A stretch of 64,000 nt of DNA. Source: JALZUR01 sp965205365 (lineage in GTDB: Bacteria; Bdellovibrionota; Bdellovibrionia; Bdellovibrionales; UBA1609). The translations under genes and the position numbers were made by a program. Below are positions 25,928-34,865 of the stretch, one piece after another. Position 1 is the stretch's first letter; every line of letters begins with the position of its first letter. The notes below the pieces were generated by a model. That model had not been told where the DNA came from. It worked only from the letters and a program-made list of their open reading frames with translations, and did not search any database. Location of the stretch: assembly GCA_965205365.1 (NCBI GenBank), contig CBDBGT010000010.1, positions 310,001 to 374,000 on the forward strand. Reading direction: 5' to 3'.

Positions 25928-27409
25928 GCCTCTCCGTTATCTAGAAGGGTGTAGTTTGTGCCAATCTCATTTGAGGTGGCCAGTACCAACTTGAAGTATT
26001 GATGTAATTTGAGTTTAAAAGTCCACATCGCTGCAGTATTTTGTGCATAAATGACTCTGGGTTTGTGTAACCATAGCCCATCCTTCTAAGCACTTTAATC
26101 TTGTTGTTTAAGCCTTCACTTACTGCTGTTGTGAGCCCAGACATAATATATCCTTCAATGTAACCTCTGTACTTTCTTAAGGTTTTTGCAAATTTCAAAA
26201 AGGGCTTTAATTTTGACTCTCTTGCATATCGGTACCAAAGAACCAGAGCTTTTCTAAAGTCTTTTACATTCTTTTGATCTAAAACTTTATGGAAGTGCTC
26301 AACTAAAACTGAAGCTTTAAAAATGTTCTTATTCACATCTAAAAGCCTCTCTAATTTAGTAAAATCTCCTTTAGATAAATTCTTCTCACGCTCCACTAAA
26401 ATATATCTTTTATGAGGTGCTAGCACATCCATTAAAAACTTATCTTCATTTTCTTTAGCTTTTTTAAACTCAAATTTTCTCACATCATCAAAAAAATTAT
26501 TTAGCCCTTCTGCAACATGGAACCTATCAACACAGACCTTAGCATTCTCACATTTACCTATCACAGCCTCAATAAAAGCATCATGCATATCAACTGCAAA
26601 AAACTTGATCTTATCTAGCTGCTCTTTTGTTAATACCTTTAAACAATTAAGTAAGCTTGAACCCTTTCTGCCCATTGCATTTGAGAGCACCTTTCTCATC
26701 TTCGTACAGACTAAATTTGTGATGAACTTAATCGTATTCTTGTCACAAGACTTCTTTCCAAAAATAGTTCTAAAGTGCACCTCATCAGATGACATCTGCT
26801 CTAAATCTAACTTTCTTTCAGCATAGCTTAAAAGAGGTTTTATTTGCTTCATCCGGTACTGATCCAAATTCCACACAGTCTTGGGGTTCATTCTTAAAAT
26901 TCTAGCAACTGACTCACAAGTCATCTCTTCACAAAGACGTCCTGCTTTTTCTACAAGTGAGTAAGTTAAGTTTTCAAAATTAGGGTGAGTAAAATCAACA
27001 CCAGCTGATCTGACTTTATCATCACACATTAAGCAGTGCCCTCGAAGCTGTTTTAAGTAAATCCACACCTCTTCATATGAGCCTATTGGAGAAGCTTTAA
27101 TTTTTCGAAGCTTCCACTCATGGACATGAGATATTTGGCAGCCACATTGATTACAGCCTACATTTTCACGATCTTGTTTTGCGTAAAGGACTAGTTTTAA
27201 CTCTTTATCACAAGCCTCCCAGTTTTCTAATTTTACACCTTGAAGACCTAGTGATTTTACGATTAACTTTTCAAATAGCTCCATTTAATCCTCCGACAAT
27301 TTAGTTTATTTAGTAACCAAATTTTAATTGTGTGGAGGGAGCTTGTTTATCTTTTTCAGGACTTTAGGCTTGTTGGCATGGATCACACCCTTCTAGATAA
27401 CGGTGAACC
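25928..27409 (-). mobile_element. ISL3-family element, copy 1
   Basis: 1482 bp, bounded by GCCTCTCCGTTATCTAGAAG at 25928 and its inverted partner ending CTTCTAGATAACGGTGAACC at 27409. A 9-bp target repeat CTTTTGTCC lies at 25919-25927 and 27410-27418. An identical-length copy in the opposite orientation is at 31143-32624. The target is the 5' cassette of lipoprotein F. Confidence 0.93.
25941..27284 (-). CDS. ISL3-family transposase, copy 1
   Basis: The 447-residue transposase has an N-terminal zinc ribbon (CNQCGC ... CLMCDD), a helix-turn-helix, then the DDE domain with FFAVDMHDAFIEAV, CVDRFHVAEGLN and the C-terminal SGLTTAVSEGLNNKIKVLRR with the catalytic Glu. It is the same as the protein at 31268-32611 residue for residue as far as I can compare, so transposition was recent. 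It is probably active. Confidence 0.94.
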   Translation of the reverse strand: MELFEKLIVKSLGLQGVKLENWEACDKELKLVLYAKQDRENVGCNQCGCQISHVHEWKLRKIKASPIGSYEEVWIYLKQLRGHCLMCDDKVRSAGVDFTHPNFENLTYSLVEKAGRLCEEMTCESVARILRMNPKTVWNLDQYRMKQIKPLLSYAERKLDLEQMSSDEVHFRTIFGKKSCDKNTIKFITNLVCTKMRKVLSNAMGRKGSSLLNCLKVLTKEQLDKIKFFAVDMHDAFIEAVIGKCENAKVCVDRFHVAEGLNNFFDDVRKFEFKKAKENEDKFLMDVLAPHKRYILVEREKNLSKGDFTKLERLLDVNKNIFKASVLVEHFHKVLDQKNVKDFRKALVLWYRYARESKLKPFLKFAKTLRKYRGYIEGYIMSGLTTAVSEGLNNKIKVLRRMGYGYTNPESFMHKILQRCGLLNSNYINTSSWYWPPQMRLAQTTPF

Positions 27410-27481
27410 CTTTTGTCCTAAAGTTAACTAAGTTTTAATCGATATGTAAGTTGTAACCAAAAAAAAACAAAGGAGAATAAA

Positions 27482-28295
27482 ATGAATATGAAATCAAAAT
27501 CTATATTACCAGTATGTTTATTATTTAGTTTTACAGCTTGTCAGAATGTTGAACACTCTTCTCAAGGGAAACGTACATTAACAAGTTTAGATAAGTCAGA
27601 CACTTTATTAGGTGATTCAAGTGGATCAGACAGATCAAACCCTCAAGGGGGGGGGGGCAGATAGTCTCCTAGGTGACTCCTCAAATATATCAAATGGATC
27701 AAACACTCCAGACGGAGACAATCAAGGTGACCTTATAGGTCAACCAAATCTTGATCTTCCAACTGGTTGGTACGAAAGTGACTGCCTAAGAACGTCTAAC
27801 GGATCTACTCTTAACAACTGGGGGCTCAGCAGTGTAAAGTATATTCTTGCTATAAATACTACTAGCTCTCAGCAGCCCCTTATCCAGTTGAGGTTCCCCC
27901 ACTATATAAGTCTTCTAGCTCTGTCTTATAAAAAACCTGGTTGCAACGACGGGCCTGGCCGTTATAGTGGTACACGACACCAAACCACATCATACCTTAA
28001 CGTCAATAAAAATGTTGGTAACAATACCTCTTATTTTATAATTAGTGATCCATACGGTACAGCTAATGATTCAACTTCCGCCCTTGCATTTCATATCGAT
28101 AATGATGGCGCTCTTTATATAAATCACCTTGCGGACTTTTTTCTCTTCGATGAAGAAAATGAAAGGCGCCCTGCAATAAATACTACTAATTTCACCTTAG
28201 AAAATGAGGGTGTTTTTTCTGATTTTATCAATGACCCAACAATTGGAGTTAGATATTATCCATCTCCTACAGTTGGTTTTTCATCACACTACTAG
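27482..28295 (+). CDS. Phase-variable lipoprotein F (OFF, 11 G)
   Basis: The start and linker are those of gene D. The tract at 27647-27657 has 11 G, so the start frame ends QGGGGR-stop at 27664. The second frame (ADSLLGDSSNISNGSN ... GWYESDCLRT ... VGNNTSYFII ... FHIDNDGALYINH ... DFINDPTIGVRYYP) ends at 28295. Paralogues continue with a RNEWVWPN end; here that end is in another frame after a TTTTT run (28277), suggesting a second frameshift or an altered terminus. Its promoter cassette is interrupted by ISL3, so it is probably silent in two ways. Confidence 0.78.
27647..27657 (+). repeat. Poly-G tract of gene F (11 G)
   Basis: Shortest tract of the array, directly after CCTCAA. 11 is OFF; 10 or 13 would be ON. 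Confidence 0.88.
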
Positions 28296-28345
28296 AAGAA
28301 ATGAATGGGTTTGGCCAAATCGTTGGGTAAAGCTTTTTTTAAAAA

Positions 28346-28372
28346 ACAAGCCCTTTACCTTAAGGGGCTTGT
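28346..28372 (+). terminator. Hairpin terminator after gene F
   Basis: ACAAGCCCCTT-type stem: ACAAGCCCTTTACC with TTAAGGGGCTTGT, then TTTCTTTT. Compensating bases differ from the C copy but the stem is kept. Confidence 0.78.
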
Positions 28373-28395
28373 TTCTTTTAAGCTAGTTTACCACA

Positions 28396-28721
28396 ATTTA
28401 TACTAGAACAATGTTGTTGCACATGATTACTCAACCTAAACCAAAAACTTGAAAATCTTTACCCACCCATCCTAAAATAAGTTCAACCAAACATACAAAG
28501 GATGGTTAAGGGTAAAAGGCTTAAACAGATTAATTGAAAAAGCTACAACAAGGAACTCATAGGGCGTAGTTCCACCGCTTTTCACTTTCCTAAAAACTTA
28601 AAACACTCCTGGCTTGAACAGACTACAAGGCCAGGGTTTCAAAAAATTTATTCTGATTCTGCGCCCCTAGCCTTAAATATCTAATGTTGCCGGCTAGAAT
28701 GCTTCCAGAAGCCTTTTATAC
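28396..28721. other. Gene-free stretch before IS3 debris
   Basis: About 325 bp with no open frame of note. The sequence 28410-28424 (gttgttgcacatg) resembles the inverted end at about 34642, beside another IS relic, so old IS ends may be hidden here. Nothing else is recognised. Confidence 0.3.
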
Positions 28722-28997
28722 TTAGCCGTAGTAATTGATTTATTTAACCGTGAAGTTGTTGGTTGGAGTAGAGGTAAAAGCTTAGATATATTGAAAGCTG
28801 GTTTTCAAGTTTAAAAAAAAGAATTTTTATATAGAAAAAACTATACTGGAGAAAGAGAATTAAGATGGTTAGTATTTGAATATATTGAGGTTTGGTATAA
28901 CAAGAAAAGAAGACATTCTTCTCTTGATGATCAAGCCCTAAAGGGTATGCAATTAAACACAACCTCCCATAGAAAAAAGTGTCCTATTTCTTTGGAG
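28722..28997 (+). pseudogene. IS3-family transposase (orfB) remnant
   Basis: Two out-of-register pieces of an IS3-type integrase domain: LAVVIDLFNREVVGWSRGK from 28722, then EYIEVWYNKKRRHSSLD from about 28876, followed by an IS end with aaaagtgtcct at 28976. Stops and frameshifts separate them. Confidence 0.75.
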
Positions 28998-29534
28998 AAG
29001 TCCAATCTGAGAAATCAAATTCACGTTTAAGGTTATCACTTTCTCCAACTATTCTCCATTCTCTTTCGTTTCTCCATTTCATGTTTTCAGTGATGTGAAC
29101 AATCTCATGGAGTCTTTTTCGGGGAAAGTCCTTGCTTAGTTTGTCGATTTTTAAGTGCATAGGCATTTTACTAATAGTTTCACCTAAGTGATTAACATTA
29201 CCATCTTGAACATATACAACATTTTGACCTTTGTTTTTAATAACCCAGTCAATATCAAAACCAATGCCAAACTTTCCAAAATCTCTAATGTGGTCAGTTG
29301 CAAAACCCAAAAGTGTTTCAGTGAAACAAGTAATGTAAGGAGAGAAGGAAACTCCTGTTACTTTCTTCCCCCTAGAATCTGAATAGCCCACTCAACACTA
29401 TTCTTGTTGAGTAGGAGCATTGAACTACTTATAATGATTTTTAATATTTCAAAGGCCTGATCTTCAGCTTTGCCATCAATGCCTTAAAAACCTGTAAAGT
29501 GATATAATGTATTTGAAACAGTTTCATTTGCCAT
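28984..29534 (-). pseudogene. AbiGi-like abortive-infection antitoxin, broken
   Basis: From ATG 29534 the frame reads MANETVSNTLYHFTGF then TAA, continues GIDGKAEDQAFEILK, and shifts frame near a GGGGG run (about 29372) into SRGKKVTGVSFSPYITCFTE ... GKFGIGFDIDWVIKNKGQNVVYV ... RNEREWRIVGE. The order LYHFT, CFTE, YGK/FGIGF, EREWR is that of the AbiGi/DUF2743-like family as I recall it. The gene starts 15 nt after the antitoxin stop at 29550. One stop and one frameshift make it non-functional unless these are sequencing errors. Confidence 0.6.
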
Positions 29535-29549
29535 TTTTACCTTGTCTGT

Positions 29550-29861
29550 TTATGCAACTTCACCTTTGACTGATTCAACACTCATTTTAATCTTTAAGTG
29601 AAATGCTTTCTGTAGATATTTGTCAATTGATTCAGTAGAAAACTTTTTTCTTTTCTTTACGAAATCTGACACATATTGAATTGATATTTCTGCTTTATCA
29701 GCAAAAGATTGTAGTCCCATTGCAATAATAGTTTCTCGCAAAGCTTCATCAACACTCATCTCCTCATCGTTGATAAGTGTCATTATATACGCTTGAGAAA
29801 ATTCGACATTTTCAAATTTAGTTGCGATTAATTCGTTAAAGTCTTTATGTCTATTTGCCAT
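29550..29861 (-). CDS. HigA-like antitoxin (XRE-type HTH)
   Basis: The 103-residue protein has the layout of antitoxins paired with HI1419-type toxins: an N-terminal helix, a recognition segment ALRETIIAMGLQSFADKAEISIQYVSDFVKKRK with an HTH pattern, and a short tail. It overlaps the toxin gene by 11 nt. It is expected to neutralise the toxin and repress the pair through the inverted repeat at 30204-30227. Confidence 0.8.
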   Translation of the reverse strand: MANRHKDFNELIATKFENVEFSQAYIMTLINDEEMSVDEALRETIIAMGLQSFADKAEISIQYVSDFVKKRKKFSTESIDKYLQKAFHLKIKMSVESVKGEVA

Positions 29862-30171
29862 AATTCCTCCAAAGCTCCTTAGCTTTATCTATGTCACGAC
29901 TTTGAGTTTTCTTATCTCCACCAACAAGGAGAATAATGAATTCATTCCCATCTTCGGCAAAATACACTCTGTACCCTGGGCCGTGTGTTATTTTAATCTC
30001 AAAAACACCATCTTTTAGCACTTTTATGGACTTCTTTGCTCCGCCCTTTGCTACTCTTTGGATAAACCTAAAGACAATCGCTTGTGCTACATTGTCTAAT
30101 TTATTCATCCAATCTTCAAAAGGTGAGTTTCCATTCTCTGTTACAAAATACTTAATCTTTTTAATAATCAC
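29851..30171 (-). CDS. RelE/HigB-like toxin (HI1419/Gp49 type)
   Basis: The 106-residue protein has the family landmarks: YFVTENGNSPFEDWM, FRFIQRVAKGGA, VFEIKITHGPGYRVYFAED, and IILLVGGDKKTQSRDIDKAKELW. Such toxins are ribosome-dependent mRNA interferases. Toxin-first order is usual for this branch. The pair sits among IS remnants, consistent with lateral transfer. Confidence 0.85.
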   Translation of the reverse strand: MIIKKIKYFVTENGNSPFEDWMNKLDNVAQAIVFRFIQRVAKGGAKKSIKVLKDGVFEIKITHGPGYRVYFAEDGNEFIILLVGGDKKTQSRDIDKAKELWRNYGK

Positions 30172-30203
30172 TCCATGAGTCCTTATTAAACTACACTAAT
30201 CGA

Positions 30204-30227
30204 AGTAGTTTGTCAAGCTGTACTACT
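30204..30227 (-). promoter_or_regulatory. Operator-like inverted repeat of the toxin-antitoxin pair
   Basis: AGTAGT and ACTACT arms separated by 12 bp. On the minus strand a TTGACA box lies between the arms with TAGTTT 17 bp further, so bound antitoxin would cover the -35 box. The -10 is weak. Confidence 0.5.
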
Positions 30228-31142
30228 AAGTACTTATAATCAAAGAGGAAATGACTAGAATACTAAGAAGCCCATAAATACAGGTAAAACATTGATTTTA
30301 TTATTTTTTTTTATAGGTAACCCGAGTTCGAACTTTTTTCAGGACCTAAGTGCTGGATAAATAAAAGATCATCTTAAGCCTTTTGTAAGATTTAGTTGTT
30401 TTTTACTGATCTGCAAAAAGGAGCCGGGAATGATCGAAGAAAATCAAATTATAGAAGTTTTTACTCTTGTTGACGACTTTATTTTAGGGTTAAACAAAGA
30501 ACAGTCCAAACTCATACCCAGCAAAAGAAAGAGAGGTTTTCCATCTGCGTTATCTGAGTCTGAAGTCATCACCATCTGTTTATTATTCCAATTTTCCGGC
30601 TTCAGAAATTTTAAAACTTTCTATACAGGTTATGTTCAAAAATTTCTAAAACCTTATTTCCCAAAGCTCTTCTCCTACAATAGGTTTGTAGAACTTAAAA
30701 AATCTTCAGCACCTCAAATTCTTATTTTTTTACACTCACTTATGCAATCAAATATTTGCACAGGAATATCTGTTGTAGACTCCAGTCCCATTGTTGTTTG
30801 TAATAACAAAAGAATCGGTCGTCACAAAACCTTTAAAGGACTTTGAAAACGTGGGAAATCAACAATGGGCTGGTTCTCTTTGGTTTTAAAGTTCACATAG
30901 TCATTTCTCACAAAGGGGAGCTCTTAAGTTTTACCATAACCCCAGGAAATGTTCATGATACAAAGCCTGTAGAGGGTTTAGCTGAGAATATTTTTGGAAA
31001 ATTGTTTGGAGACAAAGGATATATATCCCAAAAGCTATTTGAAAAATTGATGAGTAAAGGGGTTTAAGTCATAACAAATCTTAAATCCAATATGAAAAAT
31101 AAGTTTGTTCCTCTTTTTGATAAACTACTCCTGAGGAAAAGG

Positions 31143-32624
31143 GGTTCACCGTTATCTAGAAGGGTGTGATCCATGCCAACAAGCCTAAAGTCCTGAAAAA
31201 GATAAACAAGCTCCCTCCACACAATTAAAATTTGGTTACTAAATAAACTAAATTGTCGGAGGATTAAATGGAGCTATTTGAAAAGTTAATCGTAAAATCA
31301 CTAGGTCTTCAAGGTGTAAAATTAGAAAACTGGGAGGCTTGTGATAAAGAGTTAAAACTAGTCCTTTACGCAAAACAAGATCGTGAAAATGTAGGCTGTA
31401 ATCAATGTGGCTGCCAAATATCTCATGTCCATGAGTGGAAGCTTCGAAAAATTAAAGCTTCTCCAATAGGCTCATATGAAGAGGTGTGGATTTACTTAAA
31501 ACAGCTTCGAGGGCACTGCTTAATGTGTGATGATAAAGTCAGATCAGCTGGTGTTGATTTTACTCACCCTAATTTTGAAAACTTAACTTACTCACTTGTA
31601 GAAAAAGCAGGACGTCTTTGTGAAGAGATGACTTGTGAGTCAGTTGCTAGAATTTTAAGAATGAACCCCAAGACTGTGTGGAATTTGGATCAGTACCGGA
31701 TGAAGCAAATAAAACCTCTTTTAAGCTATGCTGAAAGAAAGTTAGATTTAGAGCAGATGTCATCTGATGAGGTGCACTTTAGAACTATTTTTGGAAAGAA
31801 GTCTTGTGACAAGAATACGATTAAGTTCATCACAAATTTAGTCTGTACGAAGATGAGAAAGGTGCTCTCAAATGCAATGGGCAGAAAGGGTTCAAGCTTA
31901 CTTAATTGTTTAAAGGTATTAACAAAAGAGCAGCTAGATAAGATCAAGTTTTTTGCAGTTGATATGCATGATGCTTTTATTGAGGCTGTGATAGGTAAAT
32001 GTGAGAATGCTAAGGTCTGTGTTGATAGGTTCCATGTTGCAGAAGGGCTAAATAATTTTTTTGATGATGTGAGAAAATTTGAGTTTAAAAAAGCTAAAGA
32101 AAATGAAGATAAGTTTTTAATGGATGTGCTAGCACCTCATAAAAGATATATTTTAGTGGAGCGTGAGAAGAATTTATCTAAAGGAGATTTTACTAAATTA
32201 GAGAGGCTTTTAGATGTGAATAAGAACATTTTTAAAGCTTCAGTTTTAGTTGAGCACTTCCATAAAGTTTTAGATCAAAAGAATGTAAAAGACTTTAGAA
32301 AAGCTCTGGTTCTTTGGTACCGATATGCAAGAGAGTCAAAATTAAAGCCCTTTTTGAAATTTGCAAAAACCTTAAGAAAGTACAGAGGTTACATTGAAGG
32401 ATATATTATGTCTGGGCTCACAACAGCAGTAAGTGAAGGCTTAAACAACAAGATTAAAGTGCTTAGAAGGATGGGCTATGGTTACACAAACCCAGAGTCA
32501 TTTATGCACAAAATACTGCAGCGATGTGGACTTTTAAACTCAAATTACATCAATACTTCAAGTTGGTACTGGCCACCTCAAATGAGATTGGCACAAACTA
32601 CACCCTTCTAGATAACGGAGAGGC
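31143..32624 (+). mobile_element. ISL3-family element, copy 2
   Basis: 1482 bp, starting GGTTCACCGTTATCTAGAAG and ending CTAGATAACGGAGAGGC, with the 9-bp target repeat AGGAAAAGG at 31134-31142 and 32625-32633. It is inserted inside the IS982-type transposase. Confidence 0.93.
31268..32611 (+). CDS. ISL3-family transposase, copy 2
   Basis: Same 447-residue protein as at 25941-27284, opposite strand. Zinc ribbon, HTH and DDE motifs are intact. Being identical, the two copies are potential sites for recombination that would invert 27.4-31.1 kb, including gene F and the toxin-antitoxin region. Confidence 0.94.
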   Translation: MELFEKLIVKSLGLQGVKLENWEACDKELKLVLYAKQDRENVGCNQCGCQISHVHEWKLRKIKASPIGSYEEVWIYLKQLRGHCLMCDDKVRSAGVDFTHPNFENLTYSLVEKAGRLCEEMTCESVARILRMNPKTVWNLDQYRMKQIKPLLSYAERKLDLEQMSSDEVHFRTIFGKKSCDKNTIKFITNLVCTKMRKVLSNAMGRKGSSLLNCLKVLTKEQLDKIKFFAVDMHDAFIEAVIGKCENAKVCVDRFHVAEGLNNFFDDVRKFEFKKAKENEDKFLMDVLAPHKRYILVEREKNLSKGDFTKLERLLDVNKNIFKASVLVEHFHKVLDQKNVKDFRKALVLWYRYARESKLKPFLKFAKTLRKYRGYIEGYIMSGLTTAVSEGLNNKIKVLRRMGYGYTNPESFMHKILQRCGLLNSNYINTSSWYWPPQMRLAQTTPF

Positions 32625-32839
32625 AGGAAAAGGTACATTGTTGAAACTGCTTTTGGGATTTTAAAGGAGGAATTTCATCTTGAACACTCAAGACACCGAA
32701 GCCCAAAAAACTTTGTGGTAAATTTACTTTCGGCACTAACGGCGTACTGTTTGCGTCCAAGAAAACCCTCTATTAGACTTCAAGTACTTGAAGAAAGGCT
32801 GCTTCAGTAGGTTTAGAAAGTCCGAACTCGGGTTAGGTA

Positions 32840-33000
32840 GTGACTATACATCTGTTTGCCAATTTAAGAGCTTCTTCTTTAAATTCTTCTGAAAAAATAT
32901 TGTACTTTTTTCTAGACTCTGTAGTCTCTTTCTTCTTCATGGTTTTTTACCTCTTCTTTTAGGTTTAGCTCCCACTTAGAAAAGTGTCCAGTATTTTTAG
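32840..33000 (-). pseudogene. IS3-family orfA 5' remnant
   Basis: From ATG 32940 the minus strand reads MKKKETTESRKKYNIFSEEF then KEEALKLA, the start of an IS3 orfA, cut off by the IS982 insertion at 32839. An IS end (aaaagtgtccagtatt) lies just upstream at about 32980. Confidence 0.7.
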
Positions 33001-33022
33001 GGAAATCTAAAATTAATTGTCC

Positions 33023-33289
33023 ACTAGCTTACAAATTCTTGTAAAGAAAAAAAATGAGTCACTACATTTTAGGTTTTAAGTCTTTTAACTTTGTCTGGCC
33101 ATTATATTTGAACTCAACTGGGATTTTTTTAAAGGGGTGTCAAAGTCAGGAGAAAATGTAAACTATGTGTCAGGAAGGATATAGGCATGAGACATAAAAC
33201 TCTCCAAGAGTTTTAAACTTGGGTTTTAGACTCTGTGTATAATATCAGTTACTAAAGTCTAAATTCAGGTTGAATATTAAAAAACTATT
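33023..33289 (-). mobile_element. Decayed IS1634-type left end and flank
   Basis: 33023-33122 is the inverted, diverged match of the IS1634-type left end at 5388-5475 (TTGAACTCAA, GTCACTACATTTT, CTTGTAAAG). 33217-33289 is the inverted match of 5231-5300 (the sequence with actttagtaactgat and acacagagtct). The same flank plus IS end thus exists twice, with different sequence between. Confidence 0.6.
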
Positions 33290-33360
33290 TTTTTTAATTC
33301 ATACGGGTAGATAGAGTATGAGCATTGAGTTTATACGATATAAAATAAAGGGATATTCAT

Positions 33361-34098
33361 ATGAATAAAATCATTTAATTACTGTTGGTTACAACTACCG
33401 TATTGAGTTTAGCTGCTTGTGGATCTAGTAATTCTGATTCTAATCCAGATCCATGTCTTGGTTCTTCCCTCTTGCCGGGTGCTGTGTGTGAGGGTGGAGG
33501 AATTTATCTTGGAAGCCTTAGCCCTGGCGCCACTGATGGTAGTGGAACAGATCACTATATCATCACCCCTGGGGGCTGTGAGGACATTCCATTAGGAAGT
33601 GTTTCAGGAGGTTCGGGGACAAATTCTTATGCATTAGATGATTTTACAGTGACTTGTTCTGGTACGGATAGCTTACGTAAAGATTGGAATAATGATTCGA
33701 CGAATTACTACGATATTCCAGGATTACAAAACTACACATCAACTTCTGGAACTGGTCATGGTGAAATTAATAAAGATTCAAATTACGGTTTAGCTAATAC
33801 AGATGTAATTGTTGCCATCACTTCATCGTCTGAAGGGGGTTTTCACGCAGCAGCAAGGTACTGTCATAAGCTTGTTTATGGTGGTTATGATGATTGGCAT
33901 TTACCTAATCGTTATGAGCTTAATTTAATGTACACAAATCACTCTGCTATTCCAGGTTTAGATCAAAGTGGTAATTACTATTGGTCTTCTACGGAGATCA
34001 ACAATCATAGTGCGTGGGCCCAGCGCCTCTTAGATGGCCATCAGGGTAGTGACGGTAAGTTCAACTACAGCTTGGTTCGTTGTGTGCGGTGGTTTTGA
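33361..34098 (+). pseudogene. DUF1566-type lipoprotein with stop at codon 6
   Basis: The natural start ATG at 33361, behind AAAGGGATATTC, reads MNKII then TAA, then LLLVTTTVLSLAACGSS, a perfect lipoprotein signal. Only a TTG start at 33385 would bypass the stop, giving 237 residues with a signal lacking its basic N-terminus. The mature part is Ser/Gly rich and ends in a DUF1566 (Lcl C-terminal) domain: GYDDWHLPNRYELNLMY, YYWSSTE and YSLVRCVRWF. These domains occur in exported proteins of unclear role. It may be a recent nonsense mutant or use the TTG. Confidence 0.7.
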
Positions 34099-34141
34099 GG
34101 CTTAAAAGGGCTCATGAGCTTTTTAGCCCTTTAGTTCTTTT

Positions 34142-34172
34142 ATCTTAAGGAGGTTTTAAGCCTCCTTAAGAT
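34142..34172. terminator. Strong hairpin after the DUF1566 gene
   Basis: ATCTTAAGGAGG-TTTTAAG-CCTCCTTAAGAT, a perfect 12-bp stem, with a weaker AAAAGGGCT..AGCCCTTTT stem just before it (about 34108-34137). The T run is poor, so termination is probable, not certain. Confidence 0.6.
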
Positions 34173-34249
34173 AAAGTATTCAATTTTAGAGACTCGCTTT
34201 TTGAGTAAATTAAAAACTATTTACTCAGCCATATTTTGTTAAAGGTTTA

Positions 34250-34640
34250 GAGAGTGAAGTTTCACACGTCAGTGCTCATGGAGCTTATGATGATTCAAAG
34301 ATTTATGATAAGTGTGAAGAGTTAGGGATAAATCCGTTAATACCTCTAAAGAAAAATTCAAAGTTAAAACAACATGGCAACAGTAAAGCTAAGCCTATAA
34401 AGGGAGGTGAGGTTTTAAGAAATATAAAAAAATTAGGAAGGAAGTAATGGAGATTAGAATCTGGTTACTTAAAAAGATCAATCTTAGAGAAAGCTATATA
34501 TCGTTTTAAGGGTATTTTTAGAGGAGCTTTAAGTTTTAGGGAGTTTAAGAGTCAGTTTAATAAAGCTGCCATTAAATGTAAGATTTTAAATAAATTTTTA
34601 TGCCCATCTGTAAAATTTAAATCACAGAAACAGTGGCTTC
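34250..34640 (+). pseudogene. IS5-family transposase 3' remnant
   Basis: SAHGAYDDSKIYDKCEELGI and NPLIPLKKNSKLKQHGNS, then a stop, then ESGYLKRSILEKAIYRFKG and FRGALSFREFKSQFNKAAIK: the C-terminal half of an IS5-type transposase, different from the IS427-type at 4.4 kb. The 5' part is missing. Confidence 0.7.
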
Positions 34641-34654
34641 ATGTGCAACAACGC

Positions 34655-34865
34655 CGTTTTTTTTAATATTTTATAAGACTGTTTTAAAAAGAGAATAAAC
34701 TTAAAATTGTCTTCATCTAAGACAAAGAGCAACAGAGTGCAACACTTTAAAAACCTGAAACCTTTGTTATTTTGAGTTGAGAAATTTTTAAGACTTTTGT
34801 CCTAAAGTTAACTAAGTTTTAATCGATATGTAAGTTGTAACCAAAAAAAAACAAAGGAGAATAAA
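34655..34865 (+). promoter_or_regulatory. Conserved 5' cassette of the lipoprotein family, copy E
   Basis: As at 21590-21801, with intact TTGTCTT/AAGACAA hairpin and AAAGGAGAATAAA site. It begins directly after the IS5 remnant. Confidence 0.65.

Larger units (their letters stand above)
30430..32810 (+). pseudogene. IS982-family transposase, interrupted and mutated
   Basis: Compared with the intact gene at 47728-48615, this copy has a TGA after HKTFKGL, a 2-bp insertion near 30875 (ggttctctttgg for ggttctttgg), a TAA for Gln after SKGV, and the ISL3 insertion at 31143. Its 3' part resumes at 32634 and ends at the TAG at 32808-32810. Confidence 0.88.
30320..32833 (+). mobile_element. IS982-family element, copy 1, carrying a nested ISL3 element
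   Basis: Bounded by ACCCGAGTTCGAACTTTT on the left and the inverted partner CCGAACTCGGGT on the right, with a 6-bp target repeat TAGGTA at 30314-30319 and 32834-32839. Removing the ISL3 copy and its target repeat leaves about 1023 bp, the size of the intact copy at 47705-48724. It is inserted in IS3 debris. Confidence 0.88.

Noticed and set aside
30843..31067. A separate small gene within the IS982 copy
   Set aside because: It is a frameshifted piece of the transposase when aligned with 47728-48615.
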